The position numbers were made by a program, and so were the translations under genes. The notes under the pieces were generated by a model. It did no database searches, was not told where the DNA came from, and saw only the letters and a program-made list of their open reading frames with translations. Below, one piece after another: positions 28,374 through 36,556 of a DNA stretch of 64,000 bases (within the stretch, counting starts at the first letter, position 1; the number at the start of each line of letters is the position of its first letter). Location of the stretch: assembly GCF_013408925.1 (NCBI RefSeq), contig NZ_JACCAB010000001.1, positions 1,922,001 to 1,986,000 of the forward strand, given 5' to 3'. The DNA is from Pedococcus badiiscoriae. Lineage in GTDB: Bacteria > Actinomycetota > Actinomycetes > Actinomycetales > Dermatophilaceae.

Positions 28374-29654
28374 ATGACCCCTTCCCCCAAGGGTCTACTT
28401 CGCCTGCCCGGAAGACGAGTGGCCAAAGCCGCTCTGTCCGTCACGTCCGTTTTGGCCGTCACTGCGGCGGTCGGAGGCGGCGTAGCCGCGATCGCCTCCG
28501 GGCACAGTCTGGGCAGCCCATCCGCACAGAGCGGTCACCAGACGTTGCCGTCCGGGTCCGCCACGACCGAGCTGCAGATGCAGAAGGTCATGGCGATCTC
28601 CCGCGCTGGCGCTCGCACCGCCAACGGAGGTGCGATCTGGGTGCAGCACACCCGCAACCGGATGACGCGCACCACGCCGCCCACGAGCACCACCAGCTCG
28701 ACCACGAGCAGCACCCCGACGAGCTCGACCACGACGCCGAGCACAACCGCGGCGAGCAGTTCGGCTTTTCCAGGCCCCGCCAGCACGGGCATCCCGACCG
28801 GTACCGCGCTCAGCGCTTATACGGGTCCGTGCACAATCTCCTCTGGCACGGTCGTCATCGATTCCAAAGACCTGACCAACAAGTGCCCGGCCTCAGGGCA
28901 AGGTCTCTACGTCAACGGCACCGCGAACGTCACCATCACGAAGAGCAAGTTCGCCGGCGTCTATGTCGAGTCCCCGAACGCCCGCGTCAGCATCGCCGAC
29001 AGCGAGGGCAACGGCGGCAACCAGGTCACCTACTCCACAATCACCAGCTACCCCGGCGCAGGAGTCGCAGCCCCCAAGCCGTCATTCATGTTGAGTCTGC
29101 TGCGAGTCAACGTGCACGGCGGACGGAACCCGCTCGAGTGTGTCGCCTCCTGTAAAGTCAAGGACTCTTGGCTGCACACGCCCTACTTTCAACAGTCATC
29201 TGGGGCTCACCAGCAAGCCATTCTCAACTCGGGCGGCGGAAGCAACTCGAATATCTGGATCGAGCACAACACGCTCTCTTGTGACGGGACGGAAGGCTGC
29301 ACCGCCGACTTGTCGCTGTTCGGTGACTTTGCTGTCGCGTCCGACGTGACTATCACTGGCAACTTGTTCAAGGCCCACCCGGAGGCGTACTACTACTGCG
29401 CAACGTTCGGGTACAACCCTGGCAAGGCGTTCCCGAACCCGGATCACATCGTCGTGACCAACAACGTTTTTGAGAAGGGCTCGACCGGTGTCGCTGGGTC
29501 GGCGGCAGTTAGTTCGCGGACGTCGCAGGGCAAGTGCGGTCAGGCCTACTCCTCTGTGTCGTGGCGTCGTGCGGCTTCGGGCGGGACGGGCAACGTGTGG
29601 TCCGGCAATACCTACGACGACAAATCAGTCATTGCAGAACCAGCCACTGGGTAG
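28374..29654 (+). CDS. Secreted right-handed beta-helix-like protein (paralogue 1)
   Basis: 426-residue exported protein of unknown function. A long signal sequence (about residues 1-45, with basic RLPGRRVAKAA and a hydrophobic core) is followed by a Thr/Ser/Pro-rich linker (about 100-140). A 270-residue domain then holds repeated short strands such as VNGTANVTITKSKFAGVYVESPNARVSIADS and NIWIEHNTLSCDG, the rhythm of a right-handed parallel beta-helix seen in polysaccharide lyases and surface adhesins. Conserved Cys pairs are present. It shares many blocks with the minus-strand protein at 34.5-35.5 kb (GGxNxxEC, GAHxQ, GCTADLxLFGD, KPFPxP-like). Role inferred: processing or binding of the locus polysaccharide outside the cell. 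Confidence 0.8.
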   Translation: MTPSPKGLLRLPGRRVAKAALSVTSVLAVTAAVGGGVAAIASGHSLGSPSAQSGHQTLPSGSATTELQMQKVMAISRAGARTANGGAIWVQHTRNRMTRTTPPTSTTSSTTSSTPTSSTTTPSTTAASSSAFPGPASTGIPTGTALSAYTGPCTISSGTVVIDSKDLTNKCPASGQGLYVNGTANVTITKSKFAGVYVESPNARVSIADSEGNGGNQVTYSTITSYPGAGVAAPKPSFMLSLLRVNVHGGRNPLECVASCKVKDSWLHTPYFQQSSGAHQQAILNSGGGSNSNIWIEHNTLSCDGTEGCTADLSLFGDFAVASDVTITGNLFKAHPEAYYYCATFGYNPGKAFPNPDHIVVTNNVFEKGSTGVAGSAAVSSRTSQGKCGQAYSSVSWRRAASGGTGNVWSGNTYDDKSVIAEPATG

Positions 29655-29704
29655 TTCCATTTTGTTGATCCTCTATAGAGAAACGTGACCCAGGCCTCCT
29701 GGGC

Positions 29705-29755
29705 CGGTCGTACGCAGGGCGTGGGCGCATCGCGCTCACGCCCTGCGTACGACCG
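29705..29755. terminator. Bidirectional terminator, 19-bp perfect stem
   Basis: CGGTCGTACGCAGGGCGTG (29705-29723) is exactly complementary to 29737-29755, with a 13-nt loop. It lies between the convergent beta-helix gene and the AKR-like gene. Confidence 0.8.
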
Positions 29756-29765
29756 TCGGTAGAAC

Positions 29766-30656
29766 TCATAGGGACTCTCGTCTCCAGAATTCGTCTGAGA
29801 GCGCTTTGGTCGACCTCAGGGAGGCGCGGCTGGACGCGCCGAAGACGATGGATTCGACGTTCGGCTGAGAACAGACCCATTCCACGGCTTCGCGCGGCTC
29901 AATGGCGCCGGAGGCAAAAACCGACATGGCGACCGCCCGGAAGGGACGTGTGCGCAGCGCCTCTTCGTATGCGGGGATCCCTCCGCACATCCGGAAGCCG
30001 ATCTTGTTGATATTGGCGCACACGACAGGGTTGGCGACGCCGAGCGCGTCAAGGCGGTCCAAAAGGAGTGGAAGGTTCATCGTGATGAACCCCGGCTCGG
30101 CGCCATACCGCGAGCGGACGTGGTCGGCGAAGATGGCCAACGCTTCGTCGAACCCAAGGCCCAAGATCAGGTCGACGACGACGTTCTGGAGGAAGATCAC
30201 CGGGGTCGGCAATCCCTTGAACATCGTCATCTCGGCGTCAATGAGAAGAGTTGTGATCCCTCGGATCTCCTTGCTGGCAATTGATCGACCACCGCGGACT
30301 GCCGCGTTCATGAGCCCCTCAGCAGGCAGGAACCGACGCAGGGCGCCGACCAGCCCATCCTCAGTCATCGCATTGGCGTACTTGTGGGCGTAGGGCATGC
30401 AAGGGACGAACTGGAGCTCGGCGTAGCGAGCGGGGTTCCGCATTACGTGCTCAGCGACTTGCGCGATGCGGTCGTGGGTGGTGCACATAAACGTTCGGAT
30501 GCCCTCGTCGTAGGCCGCATCGATGACAGCGATGATGGCGTCGAGGTCCTGGAAGTGCATCGACTGCGCACGAGCCTTGTCCTCGGACATGTGGTTGATG
30601 CCGAAGAACTGGTTGTCACCGAGCATCAACGTGTCCAGGGCTTTGTTCGGAGGCAT
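29766..30656 (-). CDS. Aldo/keto reductase-like TIM-barrel protein, function unknown
   Basis: 296 residues. The sequence starts DTLMLGDNQFFGINHMSEDKA and ends with PREAVEWVCSQPNVESIVFGASSRASLRSTKAL, which resembles the C-terminal cofactor-side signature of aldo/keto reductases (GASS). The classical Tyr/Lys/His catalytic set of AKRs is not obvious, so it may be a barrel protein with another activity. The ATG at 30656 overlaps the stop of the upstream oxidoreductase by 1 nt (TGATG), implying coupled translation and a shared pathway, perhaps nucleotide-sugar or sugar-acid modification. The longer open frame to 30836 is inside the upstream gene and is rejected. Confidence 0.7.
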   Translation of the reverse strand: MPPNKALDTLMLGDNQFFGINHMSEDKARAQSMHFQDLDAIIAVIDAAYDEGIRTFMCTTHDRIAQVAEHVMRNPARYAELQFVPCMPYAHKYANAMTEDGLVGALRRFLPAEGLMNAAVRGGRSIASKEIRGITTLLIDAEMTMFKGLPTPVIFLQNVVVDLILGLGFDEALAIFADHVRSRYGAEPGFITMNLPLLLDRLDALGVANPVVCANINKIGFRMCGGIPAYEEALRTRPFRAVAMSVFASGAIEPREAVEWVCSQPNVESIVFGASSRASLRSTKALSDEFWRRESL

Positions 30657-31816
30657 CACCGCGACCCCCTCAGCTGTGGCCTCGAGCCCCAGCGGCTCCG
30701 CCACCGCTCGCGCGCGGACTTCGGCGGCACCACCCTGGGAGGGCCTTCGTCCAGCCCAATGGCGCCGGCCATGGCCAGAGAGGCAGGAGTCCAAGCGTGT
30801 TCGGCGGCGGAGTCCTGGATGATGAGGGCCAGGCATTCATCAGTGACAAGGGCCGACTCGAAGGTGTTGACACCAGAGTCCGCACGGTCATGGACGCGAC
30901 GCACGAAGTCGGCCACCTGAGCGCTGTATTCCTCGCCACGGAGGTAGAACCAGACCGGCTGAGTGAGGTCCGTGGTGTACCTGACATTCCAGCCCGGCCG
31001 GTAGCCCTCTGGAGGTTGAGCGTCGTTGCGCAGGTACGCCTGGACCTCTTGACGGTCGACGTGAATCCTCCCCTTGGTGCCCCAGAAGGTCAGCTGAGTG
31101 GACATCTTGCGCTGAGACTCGTCCGACCACGACACCGAGACCTGGGCTGTGACGCGTGACCCGAATTTCAAGGTGGTGTATACCTCGTCTTCTGTCTCGG
31201 TCGAGAAGACCTTCTGCAACACGCTGCCGGCGGCGGTGTCGGCCGGTCCGAAGTACCAGGTCAGCAGGTCAATAGGGTGGGCGGCGTAGTCGTAGAGGCA
31301 GCCGCCGCCCGAAGAGCGCCTACTGCGCCATGAGGTACCGCTGGGCTTGAGAACGACCGGACCATAGGCCTCGGCCAACACATGAGTGACCTCTCCGATG
31401 GCGCCTGCCGCCAGCAGCTTGTGCACCTCCGCAAAGGAGGCGACGTAACGATTGTGGTAGCCCACCTGCGTGACCAACCCCCTCCGGGCGGCCAAGGAGG
31501 CCAGTTCGCGCCCTTCCCGGACATCGATGCAGAACGGCTTCTCACAGAAGACGGCCAGGTTTGCGTTGAGAGCACGTCTGATCATGTCCCCGTGCAGGTG
31601 TGAGGGAGTCGCGATCACCACCGCGTCGAGTTCAGCGGTGGCCAACATGAGCTCTACATCGGTGAATGCCCGCACGCCGGTGTACTTTCCCAGGACCTCC
31701 AGCACATAGCCTGAGGCGTCGCACACCGCTGCGATCACCACGTCGGGGTGTGCGCGGAACATGGCGAGATGCGAGATGCCCATCTTCCCCAAGCCAATCA
31801 CGCCAACCCTGATCAT
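30656..31816 (-). CDS. Gfo/Idh/MocA family sugar oxidoreductase
   Basis: 386-residue NAD(P)-dependent dehydrogenase. The N-terminal Rossmann fold has VGVIGLGKMGISHL (residues 4-17) and VCDAS. The family signature EKPFCID provides the catalytic Lys. The C-terminal alpha/beta domain holds GGGCLYDYAAHPIDLLTWYFG, supplying the conserved Asp/His pair. Members oxidise sugar hydroxyls, often the 3-position of UDP-GlcNAc-derived uronates in polysaccharide loci. The start ATG 31816 directly begins the dinucleotide-binding motif. It is transcribed with the AKR-like gene and divergent from the glycosyltransferase at 32.0 kb, with 197 bp of shared promoter region. Confidence 0.9.
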   Translation of the reverse strand: MIRVGVIGLGKMGISHLAMFRAHPDVVIAAVCDASGYVLEVLGKYTGVRAFTDVELMLATAELDAVVIATPSHLHGDMIRRALNANLAVFCEKPFCIDVREGRELASLAARRGLVTQVGYHNRYVASFAEVHKLLAAGAIGEVTHVLAEAYGPVVLKPSGTSWRSRRSSGGGCLYDYAAHPIDLLTWYFGPADTAAGSVLQKVFSTETEDEVYTTLKFGSRVTAQVSVSWSDESQRKMSTQLTFWGTKGRIHVDRQEVQAYLRNDAQPPEGYRPGWNVRYTTDLTQPVWFYLRGEEYSAQVADFVRRVHDRADSGVNTFESALVTDECLALIIQDSAAEHAWTPASLAMAGAIGLDEGPPRVVPPKSARERWRSRWGSRPQLRGSR

Positions 31817-32013
31817 CCTGGACCCTTCCCCTCGTGGCCGCTCCGGCGGTCGATTGCGATCGCCCCTGTGAAGGCGAGACCCCAGAGATGGATTGTTGCC
31901 TCTGGGCCTGCGCAACGCCACATGCGATGAAGGGATGCTTTTCAGTTGCGACAGGCGTATGGTGCGATCCCGATATCGCCACAGCGGCAGAAGGTCCGGA
32001 CGGGGGCTCACGA
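31817..32013. promoter_or_regulatory. Divergent promoter region
   Basis: 197 bp between the divergent oxidoreductase and glycosyltransferase genes. GCGATCGC-like palindromes near 31857-31863 and a lower-GC patch near 31935-31985 (gcttttcagttgcgacaggcg, tatggt) could serve as operator and promoter. Nothing is recognised with certainty. Confidence 0.35.
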
Positions 32014-32991
32014 ATGAGGGGAGCAGGCGGGGCCACACTGCTCATCGCATCTACCGGCGGCCACCTCGAGCAGTTGGTGAGGCTGCACAGGCGCCTCCAG
32101 CCTGCTCCGAAGAGCGTCGAGTGGGTCACGTTCGACGACCCCCAGTCACGGTCCTTGCTGGCGGGCGAGGTGGTTCACTACGTCCCCTACGTCGCCCCCC
32201 GCAGCTATTCCTCCGTCGTGAGAAACATCCCCGCCGCAGAGCGCATCCTGCGGCACGGACGATTCGCTCGCATCGTGACCACGGGGTCGGCCATCACGCT
32301 GTCATTCCTTCCCATCGCCCGAGCCCGCGGAGTCGAATGCCATTTCATCGAGAGCGCTGCACGAGCCGACGGTCCTAGCCTGACGGCCTCACTCGTGGCC
32401 GCGCTCCCGGGGATGCGGATGTATTCGCAGTACCCGGCCTGGGCCGATGAGAAGTGGCAGTACCGAGGCTCCGTGTTCGACAGCTACCGACCCTTGGACA
32501 TCGAGCCACCACCGGGCGGGTTGGCCAGACGCGTCGTGGTCACTTTCGGGACAATGCGCACGTACGGCTTCCGAAGGGCAGCCGAAGCGCTGGCCAAGAC
32601 CCTCCCGAGCGTGCTGGCGCCAGGCGCGACAGTGTTGTGGCAAGTGGGTGTGACCGACGTGAGCGGGCTCGGCCTTGAGGCCAAGACGTCGATTCCCGCC
32701 AGTGAGCTCAAGGCGGCGATCGCGGAGTCTGACCTGGTCGTTGCGCACGCAGGCGTGGGCTCGGCCTTGACTAGCCTTGACCTGGGCAAGGCTCCGGTCC
32801 TCCTCGTCCGGCGGCGCGCGCACAACGAGATGGTCGACGACCATCAGACCATGATCGCTGGCGAGCTGGACCGCCGCGGACTCGGCGTTAGTGCAGAGCC
32901 GGGGGAGCTGACAAGCGAGCACCTGTCACGAGCGCTCGCCATCAGCGTGGAACGTGAGCCCGTTGGCAAGCCATTCTTGCTCCGGTCGTGA
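32014..32991 (+). CDS. Glycosyltransferase, fused PssD/PssE (Alg14/Alg13-like)
   Basis: 325-residue MurG-superfamily (GT28-type) glycosyltransferase. The N-terminal half (LLIASTGGHLEQLVRLHRRL ... VTTGSAITLSFLPIARARGVECHFIESAARADGPS) matches the membrane-recruiting PssD/Alg14 module. The C-terminal half (VVVTFGTM ... ESDLVVAHAGVGSALTSLDLGKAPVLLVRRRAHNEMVDDHQ) matches the donor-binding PssE/Alg13 module, which in many bacteria is a separate polypeptide. It probably adds the second sugar, often glucuronate or GlcNAc, on the lipid carrier. The ATG at 32014 fits the conserved start; the flippase follows in an overlapping reading frame. Confidence 0.88.
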   Translation: MRGAGGATLLIASTGGHLEQLVRLHRRLQPAPKSVEWVTFDDPQSRSLLAGEVVHYVPYVAPRSYSSVVRNIPAAERILRHGRFARIVTTGSAITLSFLPIARARGVECHFIESAARADGPSLTASLVAALPGMRMYSQYPAWADEKWQYRGSVFDSYRPLDIEPPPGGLARRVVVTFGTMRTYGFRRAAEALAKTLPSVLAPGATVLWQVGVTDVSGLGLEAKTSIPASELKAAIAESDLVVAHAGVGSALTSLDLGKAPVLLVRRRAHNEMVDDHQTMIAGELDRRGLGVSAEPGELTSEHLSRALAISVEREPVGKPFLLRS

Positions 32992-32994
32992 TGG

Positions 32995-34491
32995 ATGCGT
33001 GGCCACGTGACTGACAACTCGATGCCGTCGGACCTCCCACTCGGCCGGCAGGTGCGGCGCGGCTTGGCATGGAGCGTGCTCGGCGGGATCCTACTGCGCT
33101 CAACAAACCTGATCGTGGGCATCGTCATGGCCCGACTCCTCGCCCCCGAAGCCTTTGGTGTCTTTGCCGTTTCCTTGACCGTCATGGTCATCCTGATGGC
33201 GGTGAGCGAACTAGGCCTGACTGCGGACCTGGTCAAGGCGGCTGACTTCGACGCCAAGGCGCCCACGATCACCACCCTCTCAGTACTCACAGGGGGCTTC
33301 TTGACCCTGCTGCTGTTGGCGGCTGCCGGGCCCCTCGCGTCGGCAATGGGCACCCCGTCAGCGGCGCCGGTCATTCGCGCGTTGTCCTTCGTCCTGCTCA
33401 TCTCTGGCGTGGCGGTGGAGCCCTACTCCTTCATGCTGCGGCATTTCCAGCAGAAGAAGATCTTTGCCACTCACGTGGTGGCGTTCTTCGTGTCCACCAG
33501 CGCACTGGTACTCCTGGTTCTTGACGGGTGGGGTCCAATGGCCTTGGCCGTGTCGCGGCTTCTCGCACACGGAATCAGCACAGCGATGCAGTTTGTGCTC
33601 ACGGGCCGTCGCCTTCGCCTGGGATTCCGCCGGGAGGAGGCCCGCAGTTCCTTGCAGTTCGGCTTGCCCGTCGCCGGGGTGAACCTCATCGGAGTCGTGT
33701 TCCTTGGAGTCGACAACATCGTCATCGCACGGGTGGCGGGCGAAGTCGCGCTTGGGCTCTACACGTTGGCCTTCAACATCTCGAACTGGCCCACGACGAT
33801 CATTGGGAATGCGATCGCAGGCGTCTCACTCCCCGCGTATGCGCGCACTGCGACGGATCGCCTACACGAGGTGGTGGAGGCCTCGGTCTCAGTGACCTGG
33901 GCTGCGGCGCTCTTTATCGGGGTGGCCCTCGCCGCGCTCGCCCGACCGCTCATCGACCTCGTATATGGGAGCAAGTGGCTTCCGGCTGCCGGCGTCCTCG
34001 GGCTCCTCGGCCTGTTCGGTGCCTTCAAGGTCGTCGCCGACCTGATGTCCAACCTGCTGTTTTCACAGGGCCGAAGCAGAGCCGTCATGTGGGTCAACCT
34101 CGGGTCCGTGGCACTTGTCCTCCCGACCATGATCTTCATGACCATAAGGTGGGGGATGGAGGGCACCGGCGGCGCGCGATTGCTGGTCGCGGGAATTGCG
34201 ACTGCCCCGTTGTTGCTGGTCGCGCTGCGGGTCCTGCCACATACGGGGGCTGCGGTCGTCCGCGCGAGCTGGCGCCCAACTCTTGCCGCCGTTCCGGTAG
34301 GCATTGTCGGCCGCGTCATCTCGGACGCAATGCCCTCCCCGTTGGCATCGCTCGTGGTTGGCGGGACCGCCATGGCGCTTCTGTACGTCGCGCTGTTGTT
34401 CCACTGGGTTCGGCCACATGTCGAGTCAGCCTTGGGTCGGTCCAGGCGTCAACGTGTTGATGACCCGTCGGCAGACAGCTCCGAGGCATGA
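32995..34491 (+). CDS. Wzx-type polysaccharide flippase (MOP superfamily)
   Basis: 498-residue membrane protein with 12-14 predicted TM segments; Polysacc_synt/MVF-type exporter. It has N-terminal RQVRRGLAWSVLGGILLRSTNLIVGIVMARLLAPEAFGVFAVSL and the central LVYGSKWLPAAGVLGLLGLFGAF, characteristic of WzxC/TuaB-like flippases. It moves lipid-linked repeat units across the membrane. It starts 3 nt after the glycosyltransferase stop (an alternative GTG is at 33007). The C-terminal tail is basic. The gene converges on the beta-helix paralogue with only 29 bp between and no strong hairpin. Confidence 0.92.
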   Translation: MRGHVTDNSMPSDLPLGRQVRRGLAWSVLGGILLRSTNLIVGIVMARLLAPEAFGVFAVSLTVMVILMAVSELGLTADLVKAADFDAKAPTITTLSVLTGGFLTLLLLAAAGPLASAMGTPSAAPVIRALSFVLLISGVAVEPYSFMLRHFQQKKIFATHVVAFFVSTSALVLLVLDGWGPMALAVSRLLAHGISTAMQFVLTGRRLRLGFRREEARSSLQFGLPVAGVNLIGVVFLGVDNIVIARVAGEVALGLYTLAFNISNWPTTIIGNAIAGVSLPAYARTATDRLHEVVEASVSVTWAAALFIGVALAALARPLIDLVYGSKWLPAAGVLGLLGLFGAFKVVADLMSNLLFSQGRSRAVMWVNLGSVALVLPTMIFMTIRWGMEGTGGARLLVAGIATAPLLLVALRVLPHTGAAVVRASWRPTLAAVPVGIVGRVISDAMPSPLASLVVGGTAMALLYVALLFHWVRPHVESALGRSRRQRVDDPSADSSEA

Positions 34492-34520
34492 CGGCTCGGG
34501 CTCCAGCACCGCATTCGGGC

Positions 34521-35492
34521 TCAGGTCGTGGGAACTACTGCCGCGCCGTCGCTCCAGGTGTTACACGTCCACACGGTGCCAGCCTTGACTGACGACACCG
34601 GGCCATAGCGACCACAGGTGCCGTAGGGGCCGCGTTCAAAGACGTTGTCCACGAAACGGACCCGCTCCGGTGTGGGAAAGGGTTTAAGCGGTTCGTATCC
34701 GCCATAGATGCAGAACGCCGGAAACGGACCGCCCAGAAAAATGTTGCCCTCGACGAGAACGTCAGACACCTGAGCGTTGTCGCCGAAGAGGGCGAGGTCT
34801 GCCGTGCACCCTTCTCCCTGCCGGGGACTAGGGGGATCGCAAGCGATCGCATTGCCCCGGACCGTGATGTGTCGACCTCCACTGCTGAGAAAGCCTTGGA
34901 TGTGGGCACCCCCGTAGGACCGTTGATCATGCAGATACGAGTGCTCCACCAGGCAGTCATTGGAACACTCGACGGAGTCCTTGCCCCCGCGGATCTCGGT
35001 GCCAGAGATGACGAGGTGGTACGACGCGCTCGAAGACGGGGTGATGTCGCCCAGAACGGCCGAGAACTGGGACTGATCGCCGCCCTGGATGTCGGACTCG
35101 CGCACTGTGAGGGTGCCGGGCGACCGTACCTCGACGCGAGGGAGCCGCGACCCTGTGACGGTGACCGATCCATCGCTGACCACCAACGCGGAGCACATCG
35201 CCGCCACGTCGGCATCGTGGATCGCCAATGACGATCCGTCGCTTATGGTGCAGTCGCCTCGATAGGGGGAAAGATCCATCGCGTCGGACAGGCCCGTCGT
35301 GGCCGTCGTGGGGAAGGACTTCCGCGCTGGTTCGCGGGTGGTGACGGTTGCCACCACCCCGGCCCTGGATACGTGGTGGGATGCCATGGCCAACGCGACA
35401 GCGAGCATTCCACCGGCGCCCACAAGGGCGACGAGCAGGACGCCCGAGCGGCGGGGCGTCACGATCCCGGCCGCGCCCGGCGGGGCATCCAC
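34521..35492 (-). CDS. Secreted right-handed beta-helix-like protein (paralogue 2)
   Basis: 323-residue exported protein with an N-terminal membrane segment (about 17-38). The beta-helix-like domain from about residue 75 aligns by eye along its length with the 28.4-kb gene. Shared blocks include YxGxCTISxG, VxVxSPxxxxxxxxS, GGxxxxECSxxCLVxxSYLH, GAHxQxxLSSGG, GCTADLxLFGDxAxxSDVxxxGNxF, and GYxPxKPFPxPxxxxxxxNVFExG. It is the last gene of the Wzz-like/Wzy-like/acyltransferase operon. Its start overlaps the acyltransferase 3' end by 34 nt. Placement with polymer-assembly genes supports a role on the finished polysaccharide, such as lyase, trimming enzyme or matrix protein. No catalytic residues could be assigned. 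Confidence 0.8.
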   Translation of the reverse strand: MDAPPGAAGIVTPRRSGVLLVALVGAGGMLAVALAMASHHVSRAGVVATVTTREPARKSFPTTATTGLSDAMDLSPYRGDCTISDGSSLAIHDADVAAMCSALVVSDGSVTVTGSRLPRVEVRSPGTLTVRESDIQGGDQSQFSAVLGDITPSSSASYHLVISGTEIRGGKDSVECSNDCLVEHSYLHDQRSYGGAHIQGFLSSGGRHITVRGNAIACDPPSPRQGEGCTADLALFGDNAQVSDVLVEGNIFLGGPFPAFCIYGGYEPLKPFPTPERVRFVDNVFERGPYGTCGRYGPVSSVKAGTVWTCNTWSDGAAVVPTT

Positions 35493-36556
35493 GGCGGGTA
35501 CCTCACGCGCTGCAGGAGTGCCATGGCCGGACGTTCCACCATCAGCCAGCTTGCGGTGGCCAGGGATACCGTCCCGATTGCCGCAGCGGCGGCAAAAGCC
35601 GCAATGCCAGCGGAGACCACGCCGAACGTCGCCAGGACCTGCTGAACGGGAAAGGCGTAGATGTACACGCCGTAGGAGACGTCATGTGTCTGTACCAGCC
35701 GAGGACTGGGGATCACCGTGGCGAGCCAGATCAGGTCATAGACGACGAGTGGGGCCGCGGCTTGCGGGCCCCATCGGTCGGAGAGCGCGACAAGGAGAAC
35801 CGTCCCGACGGCGGCAGCCGCGGCGAGGCGCGGGTCCAAGACACGCTTGCGGGTGAGCCAGAATACGGCGGCGCCCCCGAAGAACCACGGCACGAGCTCT
35901 GTGAGGGTCCGCACCTGATAGCCACCAAGGATGCTCCCTGCGAAGCGATCTGCGGCGGCCCAAGCCCCAAGGGCAACCAGGTACACCGCGGCCATTGGCG
36001 CGGCCCCGCGCATGATCGCCAACGACGCCAGGAACCCGATCGCCAGATAGCAGAGGAACTCGAAGTAGAGGCTCCACAGCGAGCCGTTCCACACGCCCGC
36101 GATAGGGACATCGAATGGGCCGCCCGCGATGTCGTAGAACGCGATCTTGAGCGGTGCGTTGGCGACGACGTACTCGATCGGACCGTGACTCCCTGTGAGG
36201 TAGGCGCTCAGGCTGCGGCCGTCTGCCAGCCAGGCAATCGGTCCGAGCACAAACGCGACGACGACGTTGCAGGCGAGGAACCCGGGGAAGATGCGAGCCA
36301 CGCGCTTGAGCAGAAACCGCCCCCAAGGGTTGGCAACGCGACTCCCCGTGATGAGGTAGCCGCTTATCGCGAAGAATCCGTACACGGCCCAGGTCCCCAT
36401 GTCGCGGCCTCCCACGAGTGGTCCGTCGCCATGACCCGACAGAAAGTAGGTGTGGTCGACAAGGACCAGGCCGGCGAGTAGGAGTCGGAACAGGTTCAGC
36501 GCGTTGTTGCGTGAGTCGAGCTCGACGGGACGACTCACGCGCATCAGTTTGCCCAT
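35459..36556 (-). CDS. Acyltransferase 3 family (OafA-like) membrane O-acyltransferase
   Basis: 365-residue membrane protein with about ten TM segments. The acyltransferase-3 signature is clear: NNALNLFRLLLAGLVLVDHTYFL (Arg and His of the active site), GFFAISGYLITGSR, and NGSLWSLYFEFLCYLAIG. It likely acetylates or otherwise acylates a sugar of the repeat unit on the periplasmic side or in the membrane. Its start overlaps the polymerase gene end by 13 nt, and its end overlaps the beta-helix gene start by 34 nt, so all are one transcript. Confidence 0.9.
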   Translation of the reverse strand: MGKLMRVSRPVELDSRNNALNLFRLLLAGLVLVDHTYFLSGHGDGPLVGGRDMGTWAVYGFFAISGYLITGSRVANPWGRFLLKRVARIFPGFLACNVVVAFVLGPIAWLADGRSLSAYLTGSHGPIEYVVANAPLKIAFYDIAGGPFDVPIAGVWNGSLWSLYFEFLCYLAIGFLASLAIMRGAAPMAAVYLVALGAWAAADRFAGSILGGYQVRTLTELVPWFFGGAAVFWLTRKRVLDPRLAAAAAVGTVLLVALSDRWGPQAAAPLVVYDLIWLATVIPSPRLVQTHDVSYGVYIYAFPVQQVLATFGVVSAGIAAFAAAAAIGTVSLATASWLMVERPAMALLQRVRYPPWMPRRARPGS

